A stretch of 56,103 nt of DNA from Acetivibrio mesophilus (GCF_004102745.1 NZ_RLII01000023.1:1-56103), one strand, 5' to 3'; positions 1 to 8,827 are shown, counted from the stretch's first letter. Numbers and translations: made by a program. The notes: generated by a model not told the origin, from the letters alone.

Positions 1-121
1 TTGGCAATAGATCAGATGGTATTTTGATGTATTTTTCAGCAGATTATTTTCTTGATTTATAGGTAAAAGTAATTTTAATTTGACGCTTTAGCAATCTAAC
101 AGGGAAAAACAATTTGTCGCT
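1..121. mobile_element. Possible insertion-sequence end (left edge)
   Basis: This non-coding edge follows directly after the broken sigma-factor reading frame. It contains an imperfect direct repeat, AATTTGACGCT at 77-87 and AATTTGTCGCT at 111-121, 34 bp apart. Repeated short motifs just inside the tip are known for IS21-type elements, and an abrupt junction with a truncated gene fits an insertion. No transposase sequence is inside the window, so identity as a mobile element is an inference. It may equally be decayed intergenic DNA. Confidence 0.3.
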
Positions 122-343
122 CTACACTATAGTACGAATCCAAACATCGAATTTAGACTTGTCTTTTAGCTTGCATAATCCTTCAAATGCGCTCATAAAA
201 GTTATTTGAGTTATGTCTTTTGATAATTCTTCATCGTATGTAAGAGATAATGCAAGCCTGTATACTCTTTCATAGTTTTTAGAAAATAATAAGGATAAAG
301 CATCTTCATATAATATATTATCTATTTCATTTTTTATCAACAT
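122..343 (-). pseudogene. Truncated RNA polymerase sigma factor (sigma-70 region 2 fragment)
   Basis: The 73-residue frame starts at an ATG behind a GGGGGTGG ribosome site. It reads like the first part of an ECF sigma factor: a helix with NYERVYRLALSLTYDEELSKDITQITF, split here as NYERVYRLALSL then TYDEELSKDITQITF, matches region 2.1-2.2, and KFDVWIRTIV is where region 2.4 would begin. It stops right there, without the rest of region 2, the linker and the region 4 helix-turn-helix expected in a protein of about 160-190 residues. The stop coincides with the non-coding edge at 1-121, so an insertion or a deletion has probably cut the gene. Not expected to work as a sigma factor. Confidence 0.6.
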
Positions 344-443
344 TTTCCACCCCCTCTATTATAAGGAATAGAAATAATACTAACCATCCACATATTGTGT
401 TATTTATCCTTTTATGTAAATATGTCACATATCCGATATAATG

Positions 444-1349
444 TCAATTTGAATGTTTTGATGGAACTACCAGCTTCAATCCATTGGGAATAATATCAAA
501 AGTCGCTTCATAAGAGTCGAAAATTTCACCATCGACATTCAAGAGGAAGCCTTCTTCAGAACGTATTTTGATTTCCTTTGACACAAAATATCTGACCTCT
601 TTAATCCCCTCATGCTTGCCTTTGATTAGCTTCGGAAAGAAAAATACGACTTTAAGCGGATTCGCCCTATCGATGTGGTAAACATCGAAATTACCATCAT
701 TAATGTTCGCTCCAGGAGCAATTTTCATTCCCCCTCCGTAATATTTGCCATTTGCAACCGCGAGCAGGAGAGTTTCTCTGTTGTAATCCATACCATTAAC
801 AGTTATTGCAGAATTAAAACTTTTATATCGAAACACAGTATAAAAAATTCCTGCGACATAAGAGCCCATGCCGAAAAACAAAGGATTCTTTTTGAACTTG
901 CGTGCATTAGCCACAATTTCCGCATCAATTCCCACAGATGCAACATTCAAAAAATAACGACCGTTTACTCTGCCAACATCAATATATTTTTCCGTTCCGT
1001 TTATTGTCCGGTATAGAAGGCTTGGGTCAGCGATATCTCCTATATTTCTAAAAAAGTCATTCCCGCTTCCTGAAGGAATTACCGCAAGGCTACTTGAGCT
1101 GTCCATAACACCGTTTAGAACTTCGTTTAAAGTCCCGTCTCCCCCAATCGAATAGACTCTATACCGGTCATCTGCTACATATTTTTGTGCAATTTCAGTA
1201 GCATCCCCGGGACCCTTTGTAAATTCTATATAATAAGGCTCCTCATTGCCAAGCTCCTTGTTCTTCTCAAAATACCTTTCTATTTTTTCAACATATTCAA
1301 CACCGCGACCTTTACCGGCGTACGGGTTAATGATAAACAAATGCTTCAT
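444..1349 (-). CDS. Diacylglycerol/lipid kinase family protein (YegS/DagK-like)
   Basis: This 301-residue cytosolic protein belongs to the DAGK-catalytic family, which phosphorylates lipid alcohols such as diacylglycerol with ATP. Seen directly: the N-terminal strand IINPYAGKGRG, the nucleotide-binding motif GGDGTLNEV near residues 69-77, the PSGSGNDFFR motif near 91-100, and a C-terminal beta-rich domain ending in NVDGEIF. Length is normal for the family. The ATG at 1349 has an AGAGGTGA site a few bases upstream. It is divergent from the deaminase gene at 1523 and appears to be a single-gene unit. The true lipid substrate (diacylglycerol, undecaprenol or sphingosine-like) cannot be told from sequence. 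Confidence 0.88.
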   Translation of the reverse strand: MKHLFIINPYAGKGRGVEYVEKIERYFEKNKELGNEEPYYIEFTKGPGDATEIAQKYVADDRYRVYSIGGDGTLNEVLNGVMDSSSSLAVIPSGSGNDFFRNIGDIADPSLLYRTINGTEKYIDVGRVNGRYFLNVASVGIDAEIVANARKFKKNPLFFGMGSYVAGIFYTVFRYKSFNSAITVNGMDYNRETLLLAVANGKYYGGGMKIAPGANINDGNFDVYHIDRANPLKVVFFFPKLIKGKHEGIKEVRYFVSKEIKIRSEEGFLLNVDGEIFDSYEATFDIIPNGLKLVVPSKHSN

Positions 1350-1522
1350 TATTCACCTCTTACCAAAAACTCAAATCGACCTAGTATAATATTATACTCT
1401 ATCCCAAAAAGTGTCTCAGTATTTTTCAATCTTTGTTGAATCAAAAACTAAAAAAATCATGTATAATAAAATAGAAATACTGATATTCGCAATTGAACAT
1501 GGCTAATAAGGGGGAACAGTAA

Positions 1523-2347
1523 ATGGATATTATCATAAAAGAAAATTATGAGCAAATGGGCAAATATGCCGCTAAAATTATCGCTTCATATGTAAAATCG
1601 AAACCCAACTGCGTCCTTGGTCTTGCAACCGGCGGAACGCCAATAAGCACTTATCGGGAACTTGTCAGAATGCACCGGGAAGAGGGGCTTGATTTTTCAC
1701 AGGTAAAAACCTTTAATCTCGATGAATACCTCGGGATAGGAATAGATTTGAATAAGCCTTATGATATGGATCAAAGTTATGCACGATTTATGCACGAGGA
1801 GCTACTCAACCACATCAACATCAAAAAGGAAAATGTATATATTCCCGATGGTCTTACAAAAGATCCTGAAAAGTACTGCCAATGGTACGAAGAAGAGATT
1901 AAAAAGGCTGGAGGTATTGATTTGCAGCTTTTAGGGCTAGGTTGCGATGGCCATTGGGGATTTAACGAGCCCGGCTCATCCCTCGCCTCAAGAACTAGAG
2001 TGCAGGTGTTGACCAAGCAAACTTTGGACGACAATTATGAAGCTTTTTACAAAAAAGCCAATATTGAAAGGAGCCAAATGCCACACTTCGCCATTACAAT
2101 GGGAATAGGAACCATTTTAGAGGCAAAAAACATTCTAATGATTGTAAACGGTGCAAAAAAAGCTGATGTTGTGGCCAAATGTCTGGAAGGTCCTGTAACA
2201 TCGCAGATTACTGCATCAGCCATACAGCTACACAGTGGCAACATAACTGTTGTGCTCGATGAGGAAGCAGCATCAAAACTGCAAAACCTTGAACACTACA
2301 AATATGTGGAAAGTCTAAAAAAAGAACATGGGTTTTCAAAATTTTAA
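1523..2347 (+). CDS. nagB: Glucosamine-6-phosphate deaminase (NagB family)
   Basis: Converts glucosamine-6-phosphate to fructose-6-phosphate and ammonia in the cytosol, so amino sugars enter glycolysis. The 274-residue protein shows the sugar-phosphate loop GLATGGTP (residues 33-40), the FNLDEYLG segment with the general-base Asp67, and the GCDGHWGFNEP motif in which Asp142, His144 and Glu149 match the catalytic triad of E. coli NagB (141/143/148). A Trp replaces the usual Ile or Tyr between His and the second Gly. It is preceded by an AAGGGGGAA site and a TATAAT-like box at 1462-1467. No nagA or transporter is adjacent. A related isomerase or lactonase is unlikely because all three catalytic residues are present. 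Confidence 0.92.
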   Translation: MDIIIKENYEQMGKYAAKIIASYVKSKPNCVLGLATGGTPISTYRELVRMHREEGLDFSQVKTFNLDEYLGIGIDLNKPYDMDQSYARFMHEELLNHINIKKENVYIPDGLTKDPEKYCQWYEEEIKKAGGIDLQLLGLGCDGHWGFNEPGSSLASRTRVQVLTKQTLDDNYEAFYKKANIERSQMPHFAITMGIGTILEAKNILMIVNGAKKADVVAKCLEGPVTSQITASAIQLHSGNITVVLDEEAASKLQNLEHYKYVESLKKEHGFSKF

Positions 2348-2368
2348 TCAAAGTTATCAGCCATCATA

Positions 2369-2400
2369 GGTCAGGAGCCGTATCCTGGCCTTTTATTTTC
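2369..2400 (+). terminator. Rho-independent terminator after nagB
   Basis: An 8-bp GC-rich stem (GGTCAGGA at 2369-2376 with TCCTGGCC at 2383-2390, one G-T wobble) closes a 6-nt loop and is followed by TTTTATTTTC. It lies 21 bp past the nagB stop. Confidence 0.8.
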
Positions 2401-2707
2401 CTTTCAAAATAAATCTCAGGCAGCACAATCCTGATCTCGTATTCTGAGCCTTCCCCTAAAAGCATTTTTTGCTCTATTGACGTATTGATTTTGAAATCTA
2501 TTTTTATGTTCATGAGGATCCACATAATTTGTATTGCATTTATATGCGTTTGCGTATACTATGGAAACTAGTAGTGTATCCACAATTTACTGTGTAAAAA
2601 ATCCTAGTATCTTGAAGATTCAACTATTTCGCAGGATTTTCATTAAGTAAATATTTTAGAAACACTATATTGGACAAATTCTAAACTTTTCTTTGGAGTG
2701 TGTGATC

Positions 2708-3658
2708 ATGAAGCTTTTTTTGGCCCCAATACAGGGTATGACAATTGCATGTTACAGGAATGCATTTGCACGGCATTTCGGTAGTATTGATGCGTACTAT
2801 GCCCCATTTATCGGGCTTTCGGAAACAAAGAAAATAAGCAATTTACTTCTAAAAGACCTTCTTCCCGAACGCAATGACAGTTCAATTAATGTTGTTCCGC
2901 AACTTCTTGGCAATGACGGTGTTCTCTTCAAGAATTTAGCTTATGCTATTTCAGCTATGGGATACAATGAAATCAACTGGAATATAGGCTGTCCTTATCC
3001 TATGGTAACAGGAAGAAAAAGAGGAGCCGGTATATTACCGTATCCGGATATGATAAAGAAGTTTCTTGATACTGCCTGCTCCGACAATTCTTACAAGGTC
3101 TCAATAAAAATGAGACTGGGACTGAAGGATCCTGAGGAAGGACTTCACGTCATGGAAGTGCTAAATGAATATCCTCTTTGCGGCGTAATAGTTCATGCCC
3201 GCACTGGAGAGCAGATGTACACAGGGCAAGTGGATTTGGATGCATTTAAAACTCTCGCCACCTCCTGCAAACACGAGATAACCTATAACGGTGACATCTC
3301 CACCTATGATAATTATCTTCACATTAATTCCTGTTTGCCCACAGTAAAAAATATAATGCTGGGCAGAGGAGCTTTAAGTGACCCTTTTCTTCCGTCCAGG
3401 ATTAAAGGTCACAACATACCCTCTGAGGATAAAATTAGTATAATTCGTGATTTTCACGATGATATTTTTAACTATTACCAAACCCAACTTTCAGGGGATA
3501 AGCATTTATCGGATAAAATGAAGGAACTCTGGGATTATCTGCAAGTCCATATATGCATGGATAAAAGGTTATTGAAAAAAATCAAAAAATGCCACAACTC
3601 ATCACAATATACAGAATTGGTTAATCAACTGTTTGATTCTGCGGTATGGATTGAGTAA
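2708..3658 (+). CDS. dus: tRNA-dihydrouridine synthase family protein
   Basis: FMN-dependent enzyme that reduces uridine to dihydrouridine in tRNA D-loops or neighbouring positions. The protein (316 residues from the ATG at 2708) begins with the FMN-barrel signature LAPIQGMT. It has the catalytic-Cys motif NIGCPYPMVTGRKRGAGIL, with Cys95 as the expected proton donor, then KMRLG, VHARTGEQMYTG and the phosphate-binding LGRGAL. I chose the start at 2708 because GGAG at 2694-2697 sits 10 bases before it; an upstream in-frame TTG would overlap that site. The N-terminus resembles the compact DusC-like branch more than DusB. It stands alone, convergent with a chemoreceptor gene. Confidence 0.88.
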   Translation: MKLFLAPIQGMTIACYRNAFARHFGSIDAYYAPFIGLSETKKISNLLLKDLLPERNDSSINVVPQLLGNDGVLFKNLAYAISAMGYNEINWNIGCPYPMVTGRKRGAGILPYPDMIKKFLDTACSDNSYKVSIKMRLGLKDPEEGLHVMEVLNEYPLCGVIVHARTGEQMYTGQVDLDAFKTLATSCKHEITYNGDISTYDNYLHINSCLPTVKNIMLGRGALSDPFLPSRIKGHNIPSEDKISIIRDFHDDIFNYYQTQLSGDKHLSDKMKELWDYLQVHICMDKRLLKKIKKCHNSSQYTELVNQLFDSAVWIE

Positions 3659-3754
3659 GTGTACAATAAAACTTCTTTACGGAGATATTTTTGACCCTCA
3701 TCAAAATATCCTTTTTGTTGCGGTACAACATCAAACAGAGTGCCGTACCTTGTT

Positions 3755-5401
3755 TTATTGCACAAGGAATTTCCCTATTGATTCCGAAAGGGATATGGCT
3801 GTATTTTCCATCTCTGAGCTTGTGACATTGAGTTCTTCAATCATTTTTGAATATTCATCCACCGACGCAGATACTTCCTGAGTACTGGATGCTGTTTCTT
3901 CCATAATTGCTGACAAATCGTTTATCATTTCAACTATTTTATTCTTCTTTACCTCCATATTGCTTCCTAGTGAAAACACGTCTTCTACTCTAAGCTTTGT
4001 ATTCTGTATTGCCTTTGCAATTTCATTAAATATCTTGTTAGTTTGAGCCATAGAGTTTGTTTGGTCTTCTAAAATATCATTTATTTCAATTATCATTTCT
4101 TCCATATTATTTGAATTTAATTGTATATCCCTTATTATCTTATTTATTTCGTTAACAGATTTAGATGATTGTTCCGCCAGCTTTCTGACTTCCTCTGCAA
4201 CTACAGCAAAGCCTTTTCCCGCTTCTCCGGCTCTTGCTGCTTCAATAGCTGCATTTAGGGAAAGAAGATTGGTTTGGGATGAAATATGTGATATGGTTTC
4301 CGATACTTTGCCTATTTGCTCTACCCCTCTTTGAGAATTTAGTAAAGTTTCACTTATCTTGCTTGAAAACTCAGTATTTTTCTTGGTTTTTTTACTAAGA
4401 CTATCAATAGTTTCCATACCAATATTTTTTAATTCTTCTGTGTTTGTTATTTCCTCTTCGAGAATGTTTGTTGACGCAATTACTTTTTCAATTATATCTG
4501 CAAGATCATTAACCTCTTGAACACCTTCATTTATATCCATTGCTTGTTGTGTAACACCTTGTGTTATTTGTTCAATTGCAAGAGATATCTCCTTATTCAG
4601 TTTATAATTCATATTTGTGGATTTAGCTAGCTGGGTTGATGAAGCACTCAATAAATTTGAAGTTTCATCTATTTTAATTATTAAATGTGAAAGATTAGCT
4701 GACATTTCGAGAATTTTTTGTCCTAAAAAACCAATCTCATCTTTTGAATCAATCTCGACGGTGGAGGTAAAATCTCCATTAGATATTTTATCAACAAACT
4801 CGCAGAGCTTTTTTATAGATCTTACGATACCCCTAGAAACCAACAAAATTATCCCCCAAAGGATAAGAGTAATTATCACAGCCTGTCCTAGTGCATTAAC
4901 TATATTTTTATATATTTCTTGCCTAGCATAGTACTTAGTAATCGTTAGTTTTATTCTCCCAATATTCTCTTCATTTTTTAAAACCTCACATTCTAGAGGA
5001 GGTAACAAATTTTTCTCAAGGTACTGATCACCATCTTTTTCTTTCTTAAATAAGGATTCATTATTATAGTCGAATATTTCAATAGCGGCAACTTCATTGT
5101 TTTCCATCAAAGAACTCGCCATAGCTTCAAGTGCAGCAAAATTCAATTGCCATAGGGGTTCAACAGAGGACACTTCGGCAATCCTTAAAAGCCCTTCTGC
5201 TCTTTCATTCAAGCTTTTATTTTGTGAATTATAAGCAATAATTGCAACAAAAAAATTATACACTAGCAAAAAGGCAATGACACTAATTATCGTTGGCACG
5301 CAAAAACGTAATGATATTTTCTTAAACTGTCCAAATTTAGTTTCCTTTGCTTTAGAATTATTGTTTAAAAATTTATCTCTTAATTGTAGTAAAAAATTCA
5401 T
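3755..5401 (-). CDS. Methyl-accepting chemotaxis protein
   Basis: Membrane chemoreceptor that controls CheA activity in response to a ligand. The 548-residue protein has a cytoplasmic head of about 30 residues, TM1 near 33-56, an extracytoplasmic domain near 57-170, TM2 near 172-194, a HAMP segment ([17 protein letters not shown]) and a long coiled-coil signalling region. The hairpin tip carries [20 protein letters not shown], the hallmark of the MCP signal domain, and the protein ends in a helical bundle. It follows the solute-binding protein gene by 68 bp on the same strand, so the two are probably cotranscribed and the lipoprotein may present ligand to this receptor. The ligand is unknown. 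Confidence 0.93.
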   Translation of the reverse strand: MNFLLQLRDKFLNNNSKAKETKFGQFKKISLRFCVPTIISVIAFLLVYNFFVAIIAYNSQNKSLNERAEGLLRIAEVSSVEPLWQLNFAALEAMASSLMENNEVAAIEIFDYNNESLFKKEKDGDQYLEKNLLPPLECEVLKNEENIGRIKLTITKYYARQEIYKNIVNALGQAVIITLILWGIILLVSRGIVRSIKKLCEFVDKISNGDFTSTVEIDSKDEIGFLGQKILEMSANLSHLIIKIDETSNLLSASSTQLAKSTNMNYKLNKEISLAIEQITQGVTQQAMDINEGVQEVNDLADIIEKVIASTNILEEEITNTEELKNIGMETIDSLSKKTKKNTEFSSKISETLLNSQRGVEQIGKVSETISHISSQTNLLSLNAAIEAARAGEAGKGFAVVAEEVRKLAEQSSKSVNEINKIIRDIQLNSNNMEEMIIEINDILEDQTNSMAQTNKIFNEIAKAIQNTKLRVEDVFSLGSNMEVKKNKIVEMINDLSAIMEETASSTQEVSASVDEYSKMIEELNVTSSEMENTAISLSESIGKFLVQ

Positions 5402-5469
5402 TATAATTCCTCCAAGGATTTAATTTGGAAAAGAGAATGTTTACTGATTCTATAGTACAACAACCATAA

Positions 5470-6351
5470 TTACAGCTTTGATGTGTCAATATATTTTGCC
5501 AGCATGTCAAGATACTCTTTTTCTAAATCCATATCTTTTACTACTTCATTGTATTTTTCTGCAAACTCATTTGCAGCTTTGGAAAATACCACGTAAAAAC
5601 CTGCTTTGCTTTCAGGAATGTCAAGTATTTTTATATCATCTTCCAAGTCCATTTGCTTCATCAATTCTAAAAATGCCGCTTTGTCCGGAGCATAAACTGC
5701 ATCTATCCTGTCTGACATAAGCCTTTTTAAATTTGTTTCGTGATAGTTGCTTGTAGATACCAAATCAAATTGTACCCTAGGATCTTTCATAAACTCACTT
5801 ACAAAGCTTTTTTCAGCATATCCGATTTTAAGGTCTAGTATGTCATCAATTTTCTTAATTTCATTTAGTGGATTATCCTTTTTTACTGCTATTGCAGTTT
5901 GACTGTCAAAAAAGATTTTCTCGGAACATATAGAAACACTTTCTCTTTCGGGATTTTTGGTAAGCAAGGCAGACGCAAAAGGTTTTGTATTAGCTTCAAA
6001 ATTGGCTGTTTGCCGTGGAATAGAGGTTCCTTCTTTATCCCACACAAGTTTTACATTCATTTTTGGTGCTATTTTTTGCTCAAGCAAATCATATACAGCA
6101 CCTGTCAATTCACCACTTTGCTTGTCGATGAATATATGTGGGGGATTTTCAAACCACGAAACTTGAAGCTCATTTTCAGCAGTTTCATTTTTTACAAGAT
6201 CTTTTTGCACTTCTTTTTCATTATTTTGATCCTTTGCCGTACTTTCAACTGGTTGAGTGCCATTATCGCCACCTGAACTTTCAACACTTTTGCATCCTGT
6301 CAACACAAAGATAATTACCAAAACAATCGCTAAGGGAAAAAATCTTTTCAT
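5470..6351 (-). CDS. Solute-binding lipoprotein, family 3-like, next to a chemoreceptor
   Basis: Predicted lipid-anchored extracellular binding protein. From the ATG at 6351 it has a short lipoprotein signal with the lipobox LTGC, a Ser/Gly/Gln/Glu-rich linker and a bilobed domain of the amino-acid-binding (SBP_bac_3) type: ELQVSWFENPPHIF, SGELTGAVYDLLEQKI and DDILDLKIGYAEKSF are typical. The start was chosen at 6351 because AAAGGAG lies just upstream, within an alternative extended frame. No permease or ATPase gene is adjacent. Its partner is the chemoreceptor downstream, so a role in sensing is more likely than transport. A PhnD-like specificity is also possible. Confidence 0.8.
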   Translation of the reverse strand: MKRFFPLAIVLVIIFVLTGCKSVESSGGDNGTQPVESTAKDQNNEKEVQKDLVKNETAENELQVSWFENPPHIFIDKQSGELTGAVYDLLEQKIAPKMNVKLVWDKEGTSIPRQTANFEANTKPFASALLTKNPERESVSICSEKIFFDSQTAIAVKKDNPLNEIKKIDDILDLKIGYAEKSFVSEFMKDPRVQFDLVSTSNYHETNLKRLMSDRIDAVYAPDKAAFLELMKQMDLEDDIKILDIPESKAGFYVVFSKAANEFAEKYNEVVKDMDLEKEYLDMLAKYIDTSKL

Positions 6352-6716
6352 TTCAGCATTCTCCTTTAAAATTTTTATTAAGATTTCCAAAATTATTTAA
6401 CGTATCATACTTTTATATAATATCGGCTAAACTTCTATTACAATTTAGAGGTTACCTAATTAAATCAAAATTTACATAAATGTAAGTAAATCCAAAAACC
6501 ACTTACCATTTACACCCATATTGGCCGTAGTTGTATTATTTAAAATAATTACCAGCGTTATCCCATCATCTGGTAGTCATATGAGATGATTTATTATACT
6601 TGATTTGCTCTCAAAGAATAGCTACAATATACGTATTATTTCTCGCACTCCGGATAAAAAATAATAGTAAGTATAAAATTAATATCCTAAAATATTAGAA
6701 ACGAAAGGAATTTAAA
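6352..6716. other. Divergent intergenic region with one hairpin
   Basis: This AT-rich 365-bp gap separates the binding-protein gene (leftward) from the S-component gene (rightward) and must carry both promoters. The only clear structure is ATCATCT (6565-6571) pairing with AGATGAT (6584-6590) followed by TTTATTAT. I looked for TPP, FMN, preQ1 and cobalamin riboswitch cores because an S-component gene follows, and recognised none. Confidence 0.4.
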
Positions 6717-7232
6717 ATGAATAATAATAAGCTCAAATATTTAATAAGAACGGCAATGCTTCTGGCATTAACTATAGTTTTTCAGTCTCTGGGACGGCTT
6801 ATCCCCCTAGGACAAAACAGCAACTTTATAGTAGGGCCTTTAGTTAACGCCTGCCTCATTATATCTGCAGGTTTGGTTGGGGTTTTTAGCGGGGCAGCAA
6901 TATCCTTTCTGGCACCTTACGGGGCCATACTGACTGGCGCCACAATGCCTTTACCGTTAGCTCCGTTTATAGCGCTGGGGAACTTTGCTCTTGTACTTGT
7001 ATTCTATATTTTTAGAAAGAAAAAAGTTATTGGTATAATCTTAGGTTCGATTGCGAAATTTGCAGTTATTTATGGTTCTCTCCTTTACATCATTCCATTT
7101 TTCAAACTGTTGCCTGCAAATAACGCAATGGCTTTAGCCAACGCCGCTTTCGGATGGCCTCAGCTTGTGACGGCACTAATAGGAGGAATTATTGCAATGC
7201 CCATTATCTATAGGCTTGAAAAACATATTTAG
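6717..7232 (+). CDS. Probable ECF-transporter substrate-specificity (S) component
   Basis: Small integral membrane protein of 171 residues with about five to six hydrophobic segments. It opens with LIRTAMLLALTIVFQSLGRLIP, split here as LIRTAMLLALTIVF and QSLGRLIP, a form typical of S components, in which an early Ala-rich helix contacts the T subunit. S components bind a vitamin or metal and use a shared energising module (EcfA, EcfA', EcfT) encoded elsewhere. An AAAGGAATTTAAA site precedes the ATG. The vitamin cannot be named from the sequence and no pathway gene is adjacent. Another small membrane family is possible. Confidence 0.6.
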   Translation: MNNNKLKYLIRTAMLLALTIVFQSLGRLIPLGQNSNFIVGPLVNACLIISAGLVGVFSGAAISFLAPYGAILTGATMPLPLAPFIALGNFALVLVFYIFRKKKVIGIILGSIAKFAVIYGSLLYIIPFFKLLPANNAMALANAAFGWPQLVTALIGGIIAMPIIYRLEKHI

Positions 7233-7254
7233 GCTCAATATATATTTTTCATCT

Positions 7255-7845
7255 TTAATTATTATTCTGATTAGATTTGCTTCTTAATTTGCAGATGGAT
7301 TGAGTCATAGTTCCCATTGGACAAAAGGTGCACCATGTTCTTGGCTTATAAAGCACCATTACAATGAGTCCAATTAACATGGATGTAAGCATCAAACTAT
7401 AAAATCCGAAGCTAAACTGCGCAATCCAATCCGGCACGGTTCCTGCCGTGTAGGTCCAACCCCATGGCACTTTGAATGTCCAGAATAACTTTATTGCTTC
7501 TGTTAAAGATCTCGCTTCTGCTGCGACAAGATATGTCTGGAACACCATATTAGAGAACATAGTAAGGAAAAACCCAAGAAAACCATACCTAAACCATTTT
7601 GATGCCATCCATCGGGGAGCCTGCTTGTTTCCAAGAAACTTAAGTGCGCCTCCCAATTTAGAAAGCAACTGCCCCCGGCCACACATGTTGTTGCAAAACC
7701 ATTTATTCCCGCGAAATACCGCAATAATAATCGGCAACAGAAAATCAATCATTCCCAACCATGCAAACAAAATATTAAAAAAACCCAGTGAAAAATAGAT
7801 TATTGACCAAATCCAAAGATAATCATACCAATGCTTACTCCTCAT
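7255..7845 (-). CDS. NapH-like membrane 4Fe-4S protein
   Basis: A polytopic membrane protein of 196 residues with about four transmembrane helices and two paired-Cys motifs facing the same side: FCNNMCGRGQ near residue 50 and TWCTFCPMGTMTQ near residue 175. This is the core of the NapH/NosR/CcoG group, which passes electrons across or along the membrane, but the C-terminal ferredoxin domain of NapH is missing. The separate ferredoxin gene directly upstream (25-bp gap, same strand) may supply it. It is in a two-gene unit with that ferredoxin, beside a Crp/Fnr regulator. The electron acceptor is unknown. Confidence 0.75.
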   Translation of the reverse strand: MRSKHWYDYLWIWSIIYFSLGFFNILFAWLGMIDFLLPIIIAVFRGNKWFCNNMCGRGQLLSKLGGALKFLGNKQAPRWMASKWFRYGFLGFFLTMFSNMVFQTYLVAAEARSLTEAIKLFWTFKVPWGWTYTAGTVPDWIAQFSFGFYSLMLTSMLIGLIVMVLYKPRTWCTFCPMGTMTQSICKLRSKSNQNNN

Positions 7846-7870
7846 AGCTTCTCCCCCTGTCTCTCATTAA

Positions 7871-8077
7871 TTAAATACCTTGACGAATCAAATTGACTTT
7901 AATGCATCCGGCAGGGCACGCCCTTGCGCACTTCCCGCATCCGATACATTTTTCAATATTTACCGCAGCAAAGCACCCATGGGGCACACTAATTGCTTCT
8001 TTTGGGCAGACATGAGTGCATTCACCGCAGGCAACACAACGGCTTTGGTCAACAACAGCATATTTCTTCGCTAGCAT
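7871..8077 (-). CDS. 2[4Fe-4S] ferredoxin
   Basis: A 68-residue bacterial ferredoxin with two full cluster motifs, CVACGECTHVCP and CIGCGKCARACP, each C-x2-C-x2-C-x3-C-P. A GGAGGG site lies upstream of the ATG at 8077. It is the first gene of a unit with the NapH-like membrane protein, to which it probably carries or takes electrons. A candidate Crp/Fnr operator lies at 8147-8166, about 70 bp before its start codon, and suggests control by the neighbouring regulator. Confidence 0.9.
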   Translation of the reverse strand: MLAKKYAVVDQSRCVACGECTHVCPKEAISVPHGCFAAVNIEKCIGCGKCARACPAGCIKVNLIRQGI

Positions 8078-8098
8078 CTTTATCCCTCCATAAAAAAA

Positions 8099-8142
8099 CC
8101 ACCTTAGTCTTCTGAATAGATATTACCAGAAAACCAAAGTGG
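8099..8142 (-). terminator. Terminator of the Crp/Fnr gene with an embedded promoter-like box
   Basis: Read leftward, CCACTTT (8142-8136) pairs with AAGGTGG (8105-8099) and TTCTG with CAGAA inside it; seven T residues follow (8098-8092). This fits an intrinsic terminator of the regulator gene. A TAATAT box (minus strand, 8125-8120) lies in the loop, so a transcript starting there would lack the left arm and escape termination. Confidence 0.6.
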
Positions 8143-8146
8143 CGTA

Positions 8147-8166
8147 TGTAATCAAATCACATTACA
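8147..8166. promoter_or_regulatory. Candidate Crp/Fnr-family operator
   Basis: Inverted repeat TGTAAT-N8-ATTACA, overlapping the last codons of the regulator gene. Its centre lies about 43 bp upstream of the start point predicted from the TAATAT box at 8120-8125, close to the -41.5 position used by class II CRP/FNR activators. The binding is an inference. Confidence 0.45.
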
Positions 8167-8827
8167 AATACTTTCTAAGTTTATTCTTATCAATAACTTC
8201 AATTTTTCCTCTTCTCAAAGTGACCACGCCCTCCTGTACAAAGTACTTCAATACCTTTGTAACAACTTCTCTTGCACTGCCTATATAACGGGCAATCTCA
8301 TCATGCGTTAGACATATGGTTGTATGTTTGCTTTTGGTCAACTCATCCCACAGAAAAATAGCAACCCTTCTGTCTGCTCCCATAAACAGGATTTGCTGCA
8401 TTGTCCACATCACATCTGAAAAGCGTTCTGCAGCAGTTTTATATAAATACACCTCCACCCGAGAATGCTCCTTCATGATTTGGGACAGCACAGAGGACGG
8501 AATCGTTATAACTTCTGTATCCTCCACCGCCTCTATCATAACGTCAAAAACAATGGAATCCATAAGGCAGGATCCTGATAAAACACATGTTTCTCCTTGT
8601 CTAATACGAAACAATGTAACCTCCCGCCCTTCATCTGAAACAATGTATGTTCGCAGTTGACCCGATAACACTAGCATAATACCCTTGCATCCTTGCTCAG
8701 AATGATGCAGAAGCACACCTTTCTCATATTTAGCTTTAATGCTGCTTTGTTCAATCATTTCCTTCTCACTGTTATTTAGTTCGCTCCAAAAAGGAAGCCC
8801 CTGCTCAAAATAAATGATTTTATCCAT
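8162..8827 (-). CDS. Crp/Fnr family transcriptional regulator
   Basis: A 221-residue regulator with an N-terminal cyclic-nucleotide-binding-type beta barrel (KGVLLHHSEQGCKGIMLVLSGQ, given here as KGVLLHHSEQG then CKGIMLVLSG), a dimer helix, and a C-terminal winged helix with LTHDEIARYIGSAREVVTKV as the recognition region. It lacks the N-terminal Cys cluster of true FNR. I chose the ATG at 8827 because AGGAG lies 9 bases upstream; a TTG further upstream overlaps that site. Adjacent Fe-S genes and the 8147-8166 repeat suggest it activates them under a redox or nitrosative signal, as HcpR-like members of clostridia do. The effector is unknown. Confidence 0.88.
   Translation of the reverse strand: MDKIIYFEQGLPFWSELNNSEKEMIEQSSIKAKYEKGVLLHHSEQGCKGIMLVLSGQLRTYIVSDEGREVTLFRIRQGETCVLSGSCLMDSIVFDVMIEAVEDTEVITIPSSVLSQIMKEHSRVEVYLYKTAAERFSDVMWTMQQILFMGADRRVAIFLWDELTKSKHTTICLTHDEIARYIGSAREVVTKVLKYFVQEGVVTLRRGKIEVIDKNKLRKYL

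Noticed and set aside
2606-2640. Hairpin AAAATCCT/AGGATTTT before the dus gene as a regulator
   Set aside because: Eight weak pairs with a 20-nt or longer loop in AT-rich DNA are likely by chance.
6440-6716. Vitamin riboswitch before the S-component gene
   Set aside because: An AGAGGTTACC stretch recalls preQ1-I, but the loop and tail sequences do not match; no TPP, FMN or cobalamin core is present.
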